A DNA stretch of 64,000 nucleotides from Neobacillus sp. FSL H8-0543 (GTDB lineage: Bacteria; Bacillota; Bacilli; Bacillales; Cytobacillaceae), in assembly GCF_038592905.1 (NCBI RefSeq), contig NZ_CP151943.1, positions 1,490,501 to 1,554,500 on the forward strand. The letters run 5' to 3'. A program made the position numbers and the translations under genes. Below the pieces are notes generated by a model, which saw nothing but the letters and a program-made list of their open reading frames with translations, was not told where the DNA came from and did no database searches. Positions 1-9,978 of the stretch are shown here, piece by piece. Position 1 is the stretch's first letter, and every line of letters starts with the position of its first letter.

Positions 1-735
<735 letters not shown>

Positions 736-1758
736 TTAGCCTTTTAATAACTTTCTTGCTGCACCTTCGTCCGTTATTAATATCGTTGATTCCGGTGCTT
801 GTTTCATATAAGCCTTAATTGCTTTTACTTTTGAGCTCCCGCCAGCGACAGCAATCACATTCGGTATTTTAATAAGGTCCTCACGCTGCAAACCAATGGT
901 TGAAACCTTGTGGACAATATCGCCCTTTTCATTAAAATAATAGCCAAACGCCTCACCAACTGCTTCCCCCATTTCAAGCTTGCGCTTAACTTCAGGGCTT
1001 GTTTTTCTTCGCTCAGCCATTATAATAGCATCTCCGATTCCGTGGAGAACCATGCTTGCAGATTTTATTAGACTTAATACCTCATGAATTTCTGGCTCTC
1101 TGATGAGCGATTCATATATTTCCGTGCTAACTTGATCTGGGACATAGAAAACCCGGTGTTTGGAATGGGTATTTTTAGACATAATTGAGCTAATTGTATT
1201 TGCTTGGTTTTGAACATCTTCACCAATCCCGCCACGTGCAGGAACAAACAGTAATTCCTTCGTTCCAAGTTCTGGTGTTAGTACATCAGCCAAGGCGGCC
1301 ATAGTTGACCCGCCAGTTACAGCGATAATATTCTTCCCGGTGAGCAGCTTTTTCATGCAAATAGCACAGGCTTTACCTAAATCGTTTTTGACCATTGGCG
1401 ATTCGTCACTGTCGCCTGGTACAATCACTGCCTGACGAATACCAAGACGGTGTTTTAGTTCTAATTCCAGCACATCTGTACCTTTTAACTCCCTCATAAA
1501 GCCCTCTAGATCTTCCAGCAGATTTTTTCCTTCATAAGTCAAACTCATGCCTACATTGTTTATGCAGATTAGATTTTGCTCTTTTAAAAAATCCACTTCA
1601 CTACGAAGAACTCTTTCTGTATATCCGAGACTGGCTGCTAAACTTCTTCTGCCGACTGGTTGCATAAAACCAATCCGCCGGAGGAGAGAATAACGTTTAT
1701 GTAATAGCTGTAGGAGGTCAGGTAATAATCTTTTTTGGATATCAATAAATGACTGCAT
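736..1758 (-). CDS. cggR: Central glycolytic genes regulator CggR (SorC/DeoR family)
   Basis: Repressor of the gapA operon. In B. subtilis it binds DNA as a tetramer and is released by fructose-1,6-bisphosphate. The N-terminal winged helix includes GRRSLAASLGYTERVLRSEV, and the sugar-binding domain contains VTGGSTMAALAD, FVPARGGIGEDV and VAVAGGSSKVKAI, all close to the B. subtilis protein. The frame opens at an ATG at 1776, but AAGGAG lies 9 bases before the internal ATG at 1758 and the family protein starts there, so 1758 is chosen (340 aa). A matching CggR operator lies just upstream, so autoregulation is likely. It is the first gene of the operon with gapA. Confidence 0.96.
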   Translation of the reverse strand: MQSFIDIQKRLLPDLLQLLHKRYSLLRRIGFMQPVGRRSLAASLGYTERVLRSEVDFLKEQNLICINNVGMSLTYEGKNLLEDLEGFMRELKGTDVLELELKHRLGIRQAVIVPGDSDESPMVKNDLGKACAICMKKLLTGKNIIAVTGGSTMAALADVLTPELGTKELLFVPARGGIGEDVQNQANTISSIMSKNTHSKHRVFYVPDQVSTEIYESLIREPEIHEVLSLIKSASMVLHGIGDAIIMAERRKTSPEVKRKLEMGEAVGEAFGYYFNEKGDIVHKVSTIGLQREDLIKIPNVIAVAGGSSKVKAIKAYMKQAPESTILITDEGAARKLLKG

Positions 1759-1788
1759 GAGAGCATGCTCCTTCATATTATGTAGTTG

Positions 1789-1824
1789 GTCGTAAAATGT
1801 CCACCATAGACAAATTATGTCCCA
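1789..1824 (-). promoter_or_regulatory. CggR operator upstream of cggR-gapA
   Basis: Read on the minus strand, this is two tandem half-operators: TGGGAC-N6-TGTC, a 4-base gap, then GTGGAC-N6-CGAC. The known B. subtilis CggR operator is CGGGAC-N6-TGTC repeated with 4 bases between, so spacing is identical and only a few bases differ. It sits 30 bp before the cggR start codon. A possible -35/-10 pair (TTGTTA, 17 bp, TACATG) overlaps the preceding terminator but is weak. Confidence 0.85.
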
Positions 1825-1831
1825 CTACATG

Positions 1832-1875
1832 TAAAAAAAATCACCCCTGCTAACAATTAACATTCTAACAGGAGT
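1832..1875 (-). terminator. Rho-independent terminator after sigL-glutaredoxin
   Basis: On the minus strand, an 11-bp stem with wobble pairs (ACTCCTGTTAG against TTAGCAGGGGT) is followed by eight T. It separates the sigL unit from cggR. Confidence 0.75.
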
Positions 1876-1897
1876 AAAAAACAATATCAAGCTAAAA

Positions 1898-2146
1898 CTA
1901 TTCAGATTTTTCTTGTAAACGATTTCTTATGTCTATTTTGTTAATGATGCCAAATGCGACTTCTTCCCCATCGATAACCACAACAGGAATCATGATTCCA
2001 TACTTTTCGGTTAGCTCATCACTTTCGTTAATATCGATTTCTTCCAAGGTAAAATCAAAGTCCTCTTTTAACTCTAGAATGGAGTCCTTAGCTTTCTCGC
2101 ATAGCGAACAATTTTTCCTGGTATAGAATGTTATCTTTTTTTGCAT
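1898..2146 (-). CDS. Glutaredoxin-like thiol-disulfide protein (DUF836 type)
   Basis: Small (82 aa) thioredoxin-fold protein. It has a redox motif C-S-L-C at residues 13-16 and a cis-proline in MIPVVVIDGEEV, typical of the glutaredoxin/DUF836 family of thiol oxidoreductases. Its partner is not known. It lies 12 bp downstream of sigL on the same strand with its own Shine-Dalgarno (AAAGGAAC), so the two are probably cotranscribed. A strong terminator follows. The family call is secure; the cellular substrate is not recognisable. Confidence 0.85.
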   Translation of the reverse strand: MQKKITFYTRKNCSLCEKAKDSILELKEDFDFTLEEIDINESDELTEKYGIMIPVVVIDGEEVAFGIINKIDIRNRLQEKSE

Positions 2147-2158
2147 TGTTGTTCCTTT

Positions 2159-3481
2159 CTAATCAAACCTTTTTCGTTTAGAGGATGAGGCGATTCCTAA
2201 TTGCTCGCGATACTTGGCAATCGTTCTTCTAGAAACAACGAAACCCTCGCTATGCTTTAAGTTCTCAACTATGTCTTGGTCTGATAATGGTTTTTGTTTA
2301 TTTTCACTTTGGATTAAATTCGCAATCGCATTTTTCACCTGGCTTGATGAGGTATTTTCCGTTGACACTGTTTGAATCGTGCTCGTAAAGAATGATTTTA
2401 ACGAGTAGGTACCGATTGGTGTTTGCATATATTTTTCCTTGACTGCACGGCTCACGGTTGATTCATGTATATCCAGCTCGCTAGATACTTCTTTCATCGT
2501 CATCGGTACCAGGTATTGCGGACCTTTTTGAAAAAAGGCTGTTTGTTTTTCCACGATTTTGGCAACAACTTTTGTTAGTGTTTCCTTCCGCTGTTCAATA
2601 CTCTTCATAATCCATTGAAAATCCTGAACCTTTTCCTGCAAAAAGCGACTAACCTGACTATCATTCGCAGAAGTTAATTTTTTATAATATTGGTCGTTAA
2701 AATTAACCCTCGGCAGGAGATCATCACAGTAACTAACGATGAATCCTTCCTTCGCCCATTCAACAATCGCATCTGGGATAATATACCTCGTATCATCCTG
2801 AACTAATCCTGTCCCAGGCCGGGGATTGAGCTTCTGAATTCGATCAAAAACCTCTTGGATGGCTTTTAAGGGGACATTCAACTCTTTTGAAATATGTTTC
2901 CACTTCTTTTCTGCAAAAGGCACAAAAAAATCAGTTAGAATGGTCTGAGCTAAATCATTATCTGGGTTTTCCCGTTCCACTTGAATTAATAGGCATTCTT
3001 GTAAGCTACTAGCGCCAATTCCAGCCGGCTCAAGCGTTTGTATAACAATGATACATTCTTCAATTATATCTAAGGGCACTGCCAACTTTAATGATATTTC
3101 GTTGATGTCACCCGTAAAGTAACCGTTTACATCTATATTTTGGATTAGATGCCGGAGAACTCGCAATTGCTCTGCAGTGAAGCTGGTTAGTTTTAGTTGA
3201 GAGAGTAATTGTTCTTCCAGCGAAAAGGTGATCGTAGCTATTTGATCAATCCACTCGTTTTCTATTTTTTGATGTTTCCTAGGTTTTCTGTCAAGTAACG
3301 GATTGAAGGGCTGAATATTCGTGTTTTCAACCTGCATAAGGGGATTTTCAAGTGCCTTTTCCTCTAAAAAGGCTGTCAGCTCTTGTGCAGAATACTGCAA
3401 GAGGGCAATCGCCTGTGTCAGTTCCTGTGTCATTGCTAGTTTTAATGTTTGCTGTTGCCATAACCCTTGTTTAAAGTCCAT
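2159..3481 (-). CDS. sigL: RNA polymerase sigma-54 factor SigL/RpoN
   Basis: Alternative sigma factor that recognises -24/-12 promoters and needs an AAA+ enhancer-binding activator. In Bacillus it drives catabolism of arginine, acetoin, branched-chain keto acids and levan. Region I is glutamine/leucine rich at the N-terminus (LAMTQELTQAIALLQYSAQEL), the core-binding region is central, and the C-terminus has the RpoN box SRRTIAKYREQLGI. The 440-aa length is normal for Bacillaceae. A glutaredoxin-like gene follows in the same transcription unit, and the upstream region is occupied by a 52-bp tandem repeat array. No activator gene lies in this window. Confidence 0.97.
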   Translation of the reverse strand: MDFKQGLWQQQTLKLAMTQELTQAIALLQYSAQELTAFLEEKALENPLMQVENTNIQPFNPLLDRKPRKHQKIENEWIDQIATITFSLEEQLLSQLKLTSFTAEQLRVLRHLIQNIDVNGYFTGDINEISLKLAVPLDIIEECIIVIQTLEPAGIGASSLQECLLIQVERENPDNDLAQTILTDFFVPFAEKKWKHISKELNVPLKAIQEVFDRIQKLNPRPGTGLVQDDTRYIIPDAIVEWAKEGFIVSYCDDLLPRVNFNDQYYKKLTSANDSQVSRFLQEKVQDFQWIMKSIEQRKETLTKVVAKIVEKQTAFFQKGPQYLVPMTMKEVSSELDIHESTVSRAVKEKYMQTPIGTYSLKSFFTSTIQTVSTENTSSSQVKNAIANLIQSENKQKPLSDQDIVENLKHSEGFVVSRRTIAKYREQLGIASSSKRKRFD

Positions 3482-3558
3482 CTTCCCAAATCACCCCTTA
3501 CCCTATTTTACATTAAATATGGTATTTAAGTGTACAAAAAAATAGTTTATTAAACTGG

Positions 3559-3974
3559 ACCCTTCATGAGACCCACTTTTTGAATTTTTCGATTGAAATG
3601 TGCTTCATGAACCCTTCATGAGACCTACTTTTGGGATGTTTCGATTGAAATGTGCTTCATGGACCCTTCATGAGACCTACTTTTGGGATGTTTCGATTGA
3701 AATGTGCTTCATGGACCCTTCATGAGACCTACTTTTGGGATGTTTCGATTGAAATGTGCTTCATGAACCCTTCATGAGACCTACTTTTGGGATGTTTCGA
3801 TTGAAATGTGCTTCATGGACCCTTCATGAGACCCACTTTTGGGATGTTTCGATTGAAATGTGCTTCATGGACCCTTCATGAGACCTACTTTTTGAATTTT
3901 TCGATTGAAATGTGCTTCATGAACCCTTCATGAGACCTACTTTTGGGATTTTCCGATTGAAATGTGCTTCATGG
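3559..3974. repeat. Tandem array, eight 52-bp units
   Basis: Copies begin at 3559, 3611, 3663, 3715, 3767, 3819, 3871 and 3923, exactly 52 bp apart. Each unit contains CCCTTCATGAGACC, then TTTCGATTGAAA (arms TTTC/GAAA) and TGTGCTTCATG. Units fall into two variants: GGGATGTTTCG versus TGAATTTTTCG in the middle, and GACCCAC versus GACCTAC near the start. The unit length is not a multiple of three and every frame is interrupted, so it is non-coding. It fills the gap between the tRNA-Arg terminator and the sigL start. Confidence 0.97.
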
Positions 3975-3996
3975 ACATTTTTTACAGCATCCAAAC

Positions 3997-4040
3997 AAAA
4001 AAATTCCTATGCTTGTATAAAACTCATACAAACACAGGAA
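3997..4040 (-). terminator. Terminator downstream of tRNA-Arg
   Basis: On the minus strand a long stem (TTCCTGTGTTTGTAT pairing with ATACAAGCATAGGAA, one mismatch or wobble in the middle) is followed by a run of seven T. It lies directly 3' of the tRNA gene. Confidence 0.88.
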
Positions 4041-4056
4041 CTCATTGATTTCATGA

Positions 4057-4128
4057 TGCGCTCGGCAGGAATCGAACCTGCATTTCAAGCTTCGGAGGCT
4101 TGCGTGCTATCCGTTGCACTACGAGCGC
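4057..4128 (-). tRNA. tRNA-Arg (anticodon CCG)
   Basis: Complete cloverleaf on the minus strand. The acceptor GCGCTCG pairs with CGAGCGC and the discriminator is A. The anticodon stem CAAGC/GCTTG holds the loop CTCCGAA with anticodon CCG, and the T-arm contains GGTTCGATTCC. The gene reads codon CGG. The bases after the discriminator are TCA, so the terminal CCA is not encoded exactly. Confidence 0.95.
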
Positions 4129-4254
4129 GCGGATAATGCGACTTTCATATTATATGTCATCTTCCTCAACTTTGCAAGTGAAGATAGGTTTAAAATCTCC
4201 TTAACTGGTTATCATGGAATAGGGAAAGTTGTCGAACAAATTTAAAGCGAATTG

Positions 4255-4293
4255 TTTGACCTTAATTGACCATCAGTGTATGATTACTATACA
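4255..4293 (+). promoter_or_regulatory. clpP promoter with CtsR operator
   Basis: TTTGACC-TTA-ATTGACC at 4255-4271 is the reverse complement of the CtsR heptad pair (GGTCAAA, 3-bp gap, GGTCAAA) with one change. The second heptad overlaps a -35 (TTGACC, 4266-4271), followed after 16 bp by TATACA (4288-4293). This placement lets CtsR block RNA polymerase until heat or protein stress, as known for Bacillus clpP. Confidence 0.85.
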
Positions 4294-4332
4294 TATTATT
4301 AAAACTTTCATACTCAAAGGAGGAAGAAAAAA

Positions 4333-4938
4333 ATGAATTTGATTCCTACAGTTATTGAACAAACGAACCGCGGGGAACGTGCATATGATATTTATTCACG
4401 TCTTTTAAAAGACAGAATTATTATGCTTGGAAGCGCGATTGATGACCATGTTTCCAATTCAATTGTAGCACAATTATTATTCCTAGAAGCGGATAACCCT
4501 GAAAAGGATATTTCACTTTATATCAACAGCCCAGGTGGAAGTATTACGGCTGGTATGGCAATTTATGATACGATGCAATTCATTAAGCCAAAGGTACATA
4601 CAATCTGTATCGGTATGGCTGCTTCAATGGGTGCCTTCTTACTCGCAGCAGGCGAAAAAGGCTATCGCTATGCATTGCCAAACTCAGAGGTAATGATCCA
4701 TCAGCCACTAGGCGGAGCACAAGGTCAAGCGACTGAAATCGAAATCGCTGCTAAGCGTATTCTCTTCCTTCGTGATAAATTGAACGGAATTTTAGCTGAG
4801 CGCACTGGACAGTCACTTGAAGTTATCGCAAAAGACACAGACCGCGACAATTTCATGACAGCTGAAAGAGCAAAAGAATATGGCCTAATCGACCATATTA
4901 TTACTCGTAACATCCTTGAAGACAAAAAAGATAAGTAA
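4333..4938 (+). CDS. clpP: ATP-dependent Clp protease proteolytic subunit ClpP
   Basis: Serine protease that forms a double heptameric chamber and degrades proteins fed by ClpX, ClpC or ClpE. The catalytic triad is visible: Ser in [11 protein letters not shown] (about residue 98), His in [12 protein letters not shown] (about 123), and Asp in [11 protein letters not shown] (about 172). The 201-aa length is standard and no truncation is seen. The ATG follows AAAGGAGG at good spacing. A CtsR operator overlaps the promoter, and the gene is monocistronic with a strong terminator shared with the convergent crh gene. Confidence 0.99.
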   Translation: MNLIPTVIEQTNRGERAYDIYSRLLKDRIIMLGSAIDDHVSNSIVAQLLFLEADNPEKDISLYINSPGGSITAGMAIYDTMQFIKPKVHTICIGMAASMGAFLLAAGEKGYRYALPNSEVMIHQPLGGAQGQATEIEIAAKRILFLRDKLNGILAERTGQSLEVIAKDTDRDNFMTAERAKEYGLIDHIITRNILEDKKDK

Positions 4939-4945
4939 ATAGAGA

Positions 4946-4978
4946 AAAGGTTTGGCCTCATTGGCCAAACCTTTTTTT
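4946..4978. terminator. Bidirectional terminator between clpP and crh
   Basis: Perfect 12-bp stem AAAGGTTTGGCC/GGCCAAACCTTT with a 5-base loop, T-run on the plus side and A-rich flank on the other. It lies between convergent clpP and crh and touches the crh stop codon. Confidence 0.9.
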
Positions 4979-5234
4979 AGCTTTCTTTTTGAACAAAATT
5001 ACTTAATGCTATAATTGCCTTTTCTTCATCATCGCCATCAGCAATAATATTTACTTCTACCCCTGAGCCCACTGCAAGGCTCATTAAACCCATAATACTC
5101 TTCGCATTTACCTTCTTGCCATCTTTTTCTAAAAATATATCAGCTGAAAAACGGTTTGCTTCCTGTACAAATAGTGCTGCAGGCCGTGCCTGAAGACCTG
5201 TTTTCAACTTAACTTCAACTTGTATTTCTTTCAT
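4977..5234 (-). CDS. crh: Catabolite repression HPr-like protein Crh
   Basis: Paralogue of the phosphotransferase carrier HPr. It is phosphorylated only on serine by HprK and then acts as corepressor of CcpA. In KTGLQARPAAL the catalytic His15 of HPr is replaced by Gln, so it cannot accept phosphate from enzyme I; this is the diagnostic feature of Crh. Ser46 is present in NAKSIMGLMSLA. The protein has 85 aa. It is the last gene of the yvcI-rapZ-yvcK-whiA-crh cluster, as in B. subtilis, and its kinase gene hprK is in this window at about 22 kb. Confidence 0.97.
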   Translation of the reverse strand: MKEIQVEVKLKTGLQARPAALFVQEANRFSADIFLEKDGKKVNAKSIMGLMSLAVGSGVEVNIIADGDDEEKAIIALSNFVQKES

Positions 5235-5259
5235 TACTAAATCCTCCTCAATTATTTCT

Positions 5260-6210
5260 CTATTTTCTTGGAGCTAAATCACCCATCCGCAGCTTTTCTG
5301 CAATCTCATCAATTTTTCTAAGTCGATGATTTATACCCGATTTACTGATTGTACCACCTGAAACCATTTCTCCCAATTCTTTAAGGGTTACATCCGTATA
5401 ATGTAAGCGAAGTTCGGCAATTTCCCGTAATTTATCAGGTAATATATTCAACCCGATCGTATCATTGATGTATCGGATATTTTCCACCTGCCGGATGGAT
5501 GCGCCAATCGTTTTATTCAAGTTCGCTGTTTCACAATTTACCAATCGATTAACAGAGTTTCTCATATCCCGGACAATTCGCACATCCTCAAATCTGAGCA
5601 ATGCATTAATTGCACCAATGATATTTAAAAACTCTGAGATTTTCTCGGCTTCTTTTAGGTATGTGATATAACCTTTTTTTCTCTCAAGGGTCTTGCTGTT
5701 TAAATCAAATTTATTCATTAATTCGCATAAAGAATCATTATGTTCTTTATAAAGCGAAGCAATTTCCAAGTGATAGGAGGAAGTTTCAGGATTATTAACC
5801 GATCCTCCTGCTAGAAAAGCACCTCTTAGGTAAGAACGCTTACAGCATTTCTTTTTTATAAGATCACTAGAAATATCATGGATGAAGGTAAAGCCTTCAC
5901 CAAGTATTTTCATATCCTCTAGAATTTCCTTAGCCCGTTGTGTTAAACGGACAATATAGACATTATTTTTTTTCAGGCGCATTTTTTTTCGAACAAGCAA
6001 TTCCACTTGGACATCATAGCTCTTTTTTATTAACGTATAAATTCTTCTAGCAATCGCTGCATTTTCGGTTTGAATATCAACTATTAACTTACGATTCGAG
6101 TAGGACAACGAACCGTTCATCCTGATTAAGGCAGACAGTTCGGCATTTATACAGCACGGCTTTGTCTCCAGGTTGGTTAATTCTTTTTTCGTTTCCGAAG
6201 CGAAAGACAT
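5260..6210 (-). CDS. whiA: WhiA family DNA-binding protein
   Basis: Conserved Gram-positive protein with an N-terminal domain derived from LAGLIDADG homing endonucleases ([14 protein letters not shown], around residue 130) and a C-terminal helix-turn-helix ([10 protein letters not shown]...[13 protein letters not shown]). In Bacillus it binds DNA and influences cell division and chromosome segregation, while in actinobacteria it controls sporulation genes. The 316-aa length is usual. It is flanked by yvcK and crh in the conserved order. There is no sign of nuclease residues being retained, as expected for this family. Confidence 0.96.
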   Translation of the reverse strand: MSFASETKKELTNLETKPCCINAELSALIRMNGSLSYSNRKLIVDIQTENAAIARRIYTLIKKSYDVQVELLVRKKMRLKKNNVYIVRLTQRAKEILEDMKILGEGFTFIHDISSDLIKKKCCKRSYLRGAFLAGGSVNNPETSSYHLEIASLYKEHNDSLCELMNKFDLNSKTLERKKGYITYLKEAEKISEFLNIIGAINALLRFEDVRIVRDMRNSVNRLVNCETANLNKTIGASIRQVENIRYINDTIGLNILPDKLREIAELRLHYTDVTLKELGEMVSGGTISKSGINHRLRKIDEIAEKLRMGDLAPRK

Positions 6211-6242
6211 TCCTTCACCCCCTTTATATCGGGTACTAGTTA

Positions 6243-7226
6243 CTACGCTTCAAAATGCTTTTTAGTTTCAGTAACAAGTAAATTATATAAAATATTGGCC
6301 ACCTTTTTTGGATCATGCCGAAGTGCGCCGTTTTCCTGAATGGCAATGTCAGCATGAACAACCTCAAGGCCAAGCTCGTAAAGCCGTGGCAGATCGTATT
6401 GAACAGGATCAGCCAGCTCTTGATTGTAGCGGAGCTGAATATCCGCAGGTACTTCTTCATTATTGACCAGAATCGTGTCAATAAAAGAACAAGCCATATG
6501 ATCTAATATCGCCCTTACATGGTCACTTGCCGTATATCCATGTGTCTCACCTGCTTGAGTCATTAAATTACATATATACACCTTTTTAGCATGTGAATGA
6601 CAAACTGCTTCACCCAATTTGGGAACAAGGAGATTTGGCAGAATACTTGTATAGAGACTTCCAGGACCAATAATGATTAAATCCGCCTGCCTAATTGCCT
6701 GTAGCGTTTCCGGCAATGGCCGAATCACTCTTGGTGTTAAAAATACCTTTTTAATCTTTTTGCCTGAATAGGGGATTTTCGATTCACCGGAAACGATTGT
6801 TCCATCCTCCATTTCCGCATGCAGAACAACACTTTGATTAGCGGCAGGCAGTACCTTTCCCCGGACATTTAAAACCTTACTCATCTCTTGGATGGCGTGA
6901 ACAAAATTTCCGGTTATCGATGTCATTGCAGCTAAAATCAAATTGCCAAGCGAATGTCCGGAAAGTTCATTCCCTGCTTTAAACCGATGCTGAAACATTT
7001 CTTCAACAAGCGGCTCAACATCCGATAAGGCTGCTAACACATTACGGATATCGCCGGGCGGTGGGATATGCAAATCGTCTCTAAGCCTTCCAGAACTGCC
7101 ACCGTCATCCGCAACGGTCACAATCGCCGTAATATCCACGGGATACTGCTTTAACCCCCGTAACAAAACAGGCAATCCTGTACCTCCACCTATGATGACG
7201 ATTCTTGGCTGTCCAATCTCTCTCAT
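6243..7226 (-). CDS. yvcK: YvcK/CofD-like gluconeogenesis factor (morphogen)
   Basis: Protein of the CofD-like fold that binds UDP-sugars. In B. subtilis it is needed for cell shape and growth on gluconeogenic carbon sources and has been linked to control of peptidoglycan precursor synthesis. The N-terminal nucleotide-binding segment [15 protein letters not shown] and the [14 protein letters not shown] motif are intact. The 327-aa length matches the family. Its ATG overlaps the rapZ stop by four bases, indicating translational coupling. Confidence 0.95.
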   Translation of the reverse strand: MREIGQPRIVIIGGGTGLPVLLRGLKQYPVDITAIVTVADDGGSSGRLRDDLHIPPPGDIRNVLAALSDVEPLVEEMFQHRFKAGNELSGHSLGNLILAAMTSITGNFVHAIQEMSKVLNVRGKVLPAANQSVVLHAEMEDGTIVSGESKIPYSGKKIKKVFLTPRVIRPLPETLQAIRQADLIIIGPGSLYTSILPNLLVPKLGEAVCHSHAKKVYICNLMTQAGETHGYTASDHVRAILDHMACSFIDTILVNNEEVPADIQLRYNQELADPVQYDLPRLYELGLEVVHADIAIQENGALRHDPKKVANILYNLLVTETKKHFEA

Positions 7227-8122
7227 GTAGTCTTTTCCTTTCTCCGCTCAATGTCACGATGTGAAACACAGGTCTTGTAATCACTTTCGAAAAATCGTCC
7301 AAGATGCTCTGCTAATGCAACAGAACGGTGTTGACCGCCCGTACATCCTATCGCAATGACAAGCTGGGCTTTTCCTTCCCGTTTATAATGCGGAAGCATA
7401 AAGCTGAGCAAATCCGTAACCTTTTCCAAAAATTTATGTGTTTCATTCCACTTTAGGACATAGCTTGAGACCTCTTCATCCAACCCAGTCTTTGGCCTCA
7501 TATGCTCAATATAATGAGGGTTTGGTAGAAAACGAACATCAAAAACAAGATCAGCGTCGATTGGAATCCCATGCTTAAAACCAAATGACATGACATTAAC
7601 AGTAAAGATTGATTTCTTATTTGAGGAAAACTCAGTTAAAATCTTCTCACGTAATTCACGTGGCTTCAGCTGTGAAGTATTATAAATAAGTTGGGCCCTT
7701 CCTTTTAATTCTTCAAGGAGTTCCCTCTCTAGTTTAATTCCTTCTAGTGGTGAAACCGATTGAGCAAGCGGATGTGACCGTCTGGTTTCTTTATATCTTC
7801 TGACTAAAGTAGCATCATCGGCATCTAAAAAGAGGATTTTGGGGCTTACCCATGAAGTTTCTGCCAGCTCATCTAATGCTTTAAATAAAGAATCAAAAAA
7901 TTCCCTTCCCCTTAGATCCATAACTAAAGCTACTTTATTCATTTTATTCCCAGATTCCTTCATGAGTTCTAGAAATTTTGGCAACAGCGTAGGAGGCAAA
8001 TTATCTACACAGAAAAATCCTAGATCCTCCAGGCTTTGGATAGCAACTGTTTTTCCAGCTCCAGACATCCCTGTAATGATGACCATTTGTGTTTCAATTT
8101 GTGAACCGGTACTCATGTCCAT
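7223..8122 (-). CDS. rapZ: RapZ/YvcJ nucleotide-binding protein
   Basis: P-loop protein. The Walker A motif GMSGAGKT lies near residues 18-25, and a conserved C-terminal domain carries [16 protein letters not shown]. In E. coli RapZ guides RNase E to the GlmZ small RNA in amino-sugar control. In B. subtilis YvcJ hydrolyses GTP and affects competence, with the RNA role unproven. The 299-aa length is near the family norm. The gene sits between yvcI and yvcK, with 4-bp coupling to yvcK. Confidence 0.95.
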   Translation of the reverse strand: MDMSTGSQIETQMVIITGMSGAGKTVAIQSLEDLGFFCVDNLPPTLLPKFLELMKESGNKMNKVALVMDLRGREFFDSLFKALDELAETSWVSPKILFLDADDATLVRRYKETRRSHPLAQSVSPLEGIKLERELLEELKGRAQLIYNTSQLKPRELREKILTEFSSNKKSIFTVNVMSFGFKHGIPIDADLVFDVRFLPNPHYIEHMRPKTGLDEEVSSYVLKWNETHKFLEKVTDLLSFMLPHYKREGKAQLVIAIGCTGGQHRSVALAEHLGRFFESDYKTCVSHRDIERRKEKTT

Positions 8123-8133
8123 TCCCCCTATAG

Positions 8134-8601
8134 TTAACTTGGATCTAATCGATAACTGATTAGTTGAAAGTCTTTTGTATACGTAAAAGTACCGTAAATA
8201 ATTCCTTTACCGTGAATCATATAATCAATAATATGATAATCACCCGCAGCCATTGGCAGGTCTTTAACTTGATCGACTTTCTTCCATTCGAGCTTTCCTT
8301 CATCGGAATTCTCAAAGCGCATACCATCTGAATCAGTCGCCAGGAAAGTAAACATCATCCATTCAGAAACTAATTGATTATTTTCTTTTATGATAAACGT
8401 AAAAATTCCCTTCAATTGCGGGTTTTTTAAATAAATTCCTGTTTCTTCACGGAACTCACGAATACAAGAATCCCTTACGGATTCACCTGGCTCCATTTTT
8501 CCTCCAGGTGCCACCCACCAGCCTCGTCGCGGTTTTTTAAGCATTAATATTTGTTCATCCCTGATTAATACACAATTGGTGACTCGCTGCACACCATTCA
8601 C
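8134..8601 (-). CDS. yvcI: Nudix hydrolase YvcI
   Basis: Nudix pyrophosphohydrolase of 155 aa. The complete Nudix box GX5EX7REXXEEXG is present (from GGKMEPGES to REETGI, residues about 33-55). The family hydrolyses nucleoside diphosphates linked to another moiety; a role in cleaning oxidised nucleotides is often assigned but not shown. It is the first gene of the rapZ-yvcK-whiA-crh operon, with a good sigma-A-like promoter upstream. Confidence 0.92.
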   Translation of the reverse strand: MNGVQRVTNCVLIRDEQILMLKKPRRGWWVAPGGKMEPGESVRDSCIREFREETGIYLKNPQLKGIFTFIIKENNQLVSEWMMFTFLATDSDGMRFENSDEGKLEWKKVDQVKDLPMAAGDYHIIDYMIHGKGIIYGTFTYTKDFQLISYRLDPS

Positions 8602-8652
8602 CCTCTAATAGCAGATGCTAAGTATCGTAAAATAATGAATATATATTCCTCC

Positions 8653-8681
8653 ATTATACTATTATTAACAAGCTCAAACAA
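8653..8681 (-). promoter_or_regulatory. Candidate sigma-A promoter for the yvcI-crh operon
   Basis: On the minus strand TTGTTT (8676-8681), a 17-bp spacer and a perfect TATAAT (8653-8658) lie about 50 bp before the yvcI start. The -35 is only half matching. Confidence 0.6.
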
Positions 8682-8753
8682 TGAAATCCGATTTCATAAT
8701 TATGTAAATTTACAAACGGAGGATTTTTACGGGAATGGCGATTGATGGCTCAA

Positions 8754-8788
8754 CAAAAAAAAATAGCACAGGCTGCTCTAGCCTGTGC
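8754..8788 (-). terminator. Terminator after trxB
   Basis: Stem GCACAGGCT/AGCCTGTGC with a 5-base loop; on the minus strand it is followed by TA and a T-run of nine. The rest of the 8602-8908 gap holds only the yvcI promoter region. Confidence 0.88.
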
Positions 8789-8908
8789 ATCAAATAATAT
8801 ATTTTTAAAGGGGGTCAATTCTTAATTTTATAATACCCTATAATTATTTCATCACTGTTACAGTTGAGTTAAAAGCGGATTACTTTTTGTAAACCCAAAT
8901 TTACAATC

Positions 8909-9868
<960 letters not shown>

Positions 9869-9883
9869 TTAACACTCCTTATA

Positions 9884-9923
9884 TAAAAAAAACGATTAAG
9901 TATAGTATTCCCTACTTAATCGT
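9884..9923 (-). terminator. Terminator between the TPR gene and trxB
   Basis: Stem ACGATTAAGTA/TACTTAATCGT followed on the minus strand by a run of T. It lies between the stop of the TPR gene and the start of trxB. Confidence 0.88.
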
Positions 9924-9978
9924 ATAAAACAATCCATTTTAAGTCCATTTATCTGCTTAAACCAAAGACCTCAAAGCC

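Noticed and set aside
3559-3974. Possible CRISPR array
   Set aside because: The whole 52-bp unit is repeated with no unique spacers, and no cas genes are in the window.
3912-4136. Plus-strand 74-codon frame across the tRNA
   Set aside because: It overlaps the tRNA-Arg gene, its terminator and the last repeat unit; no ribosome site.
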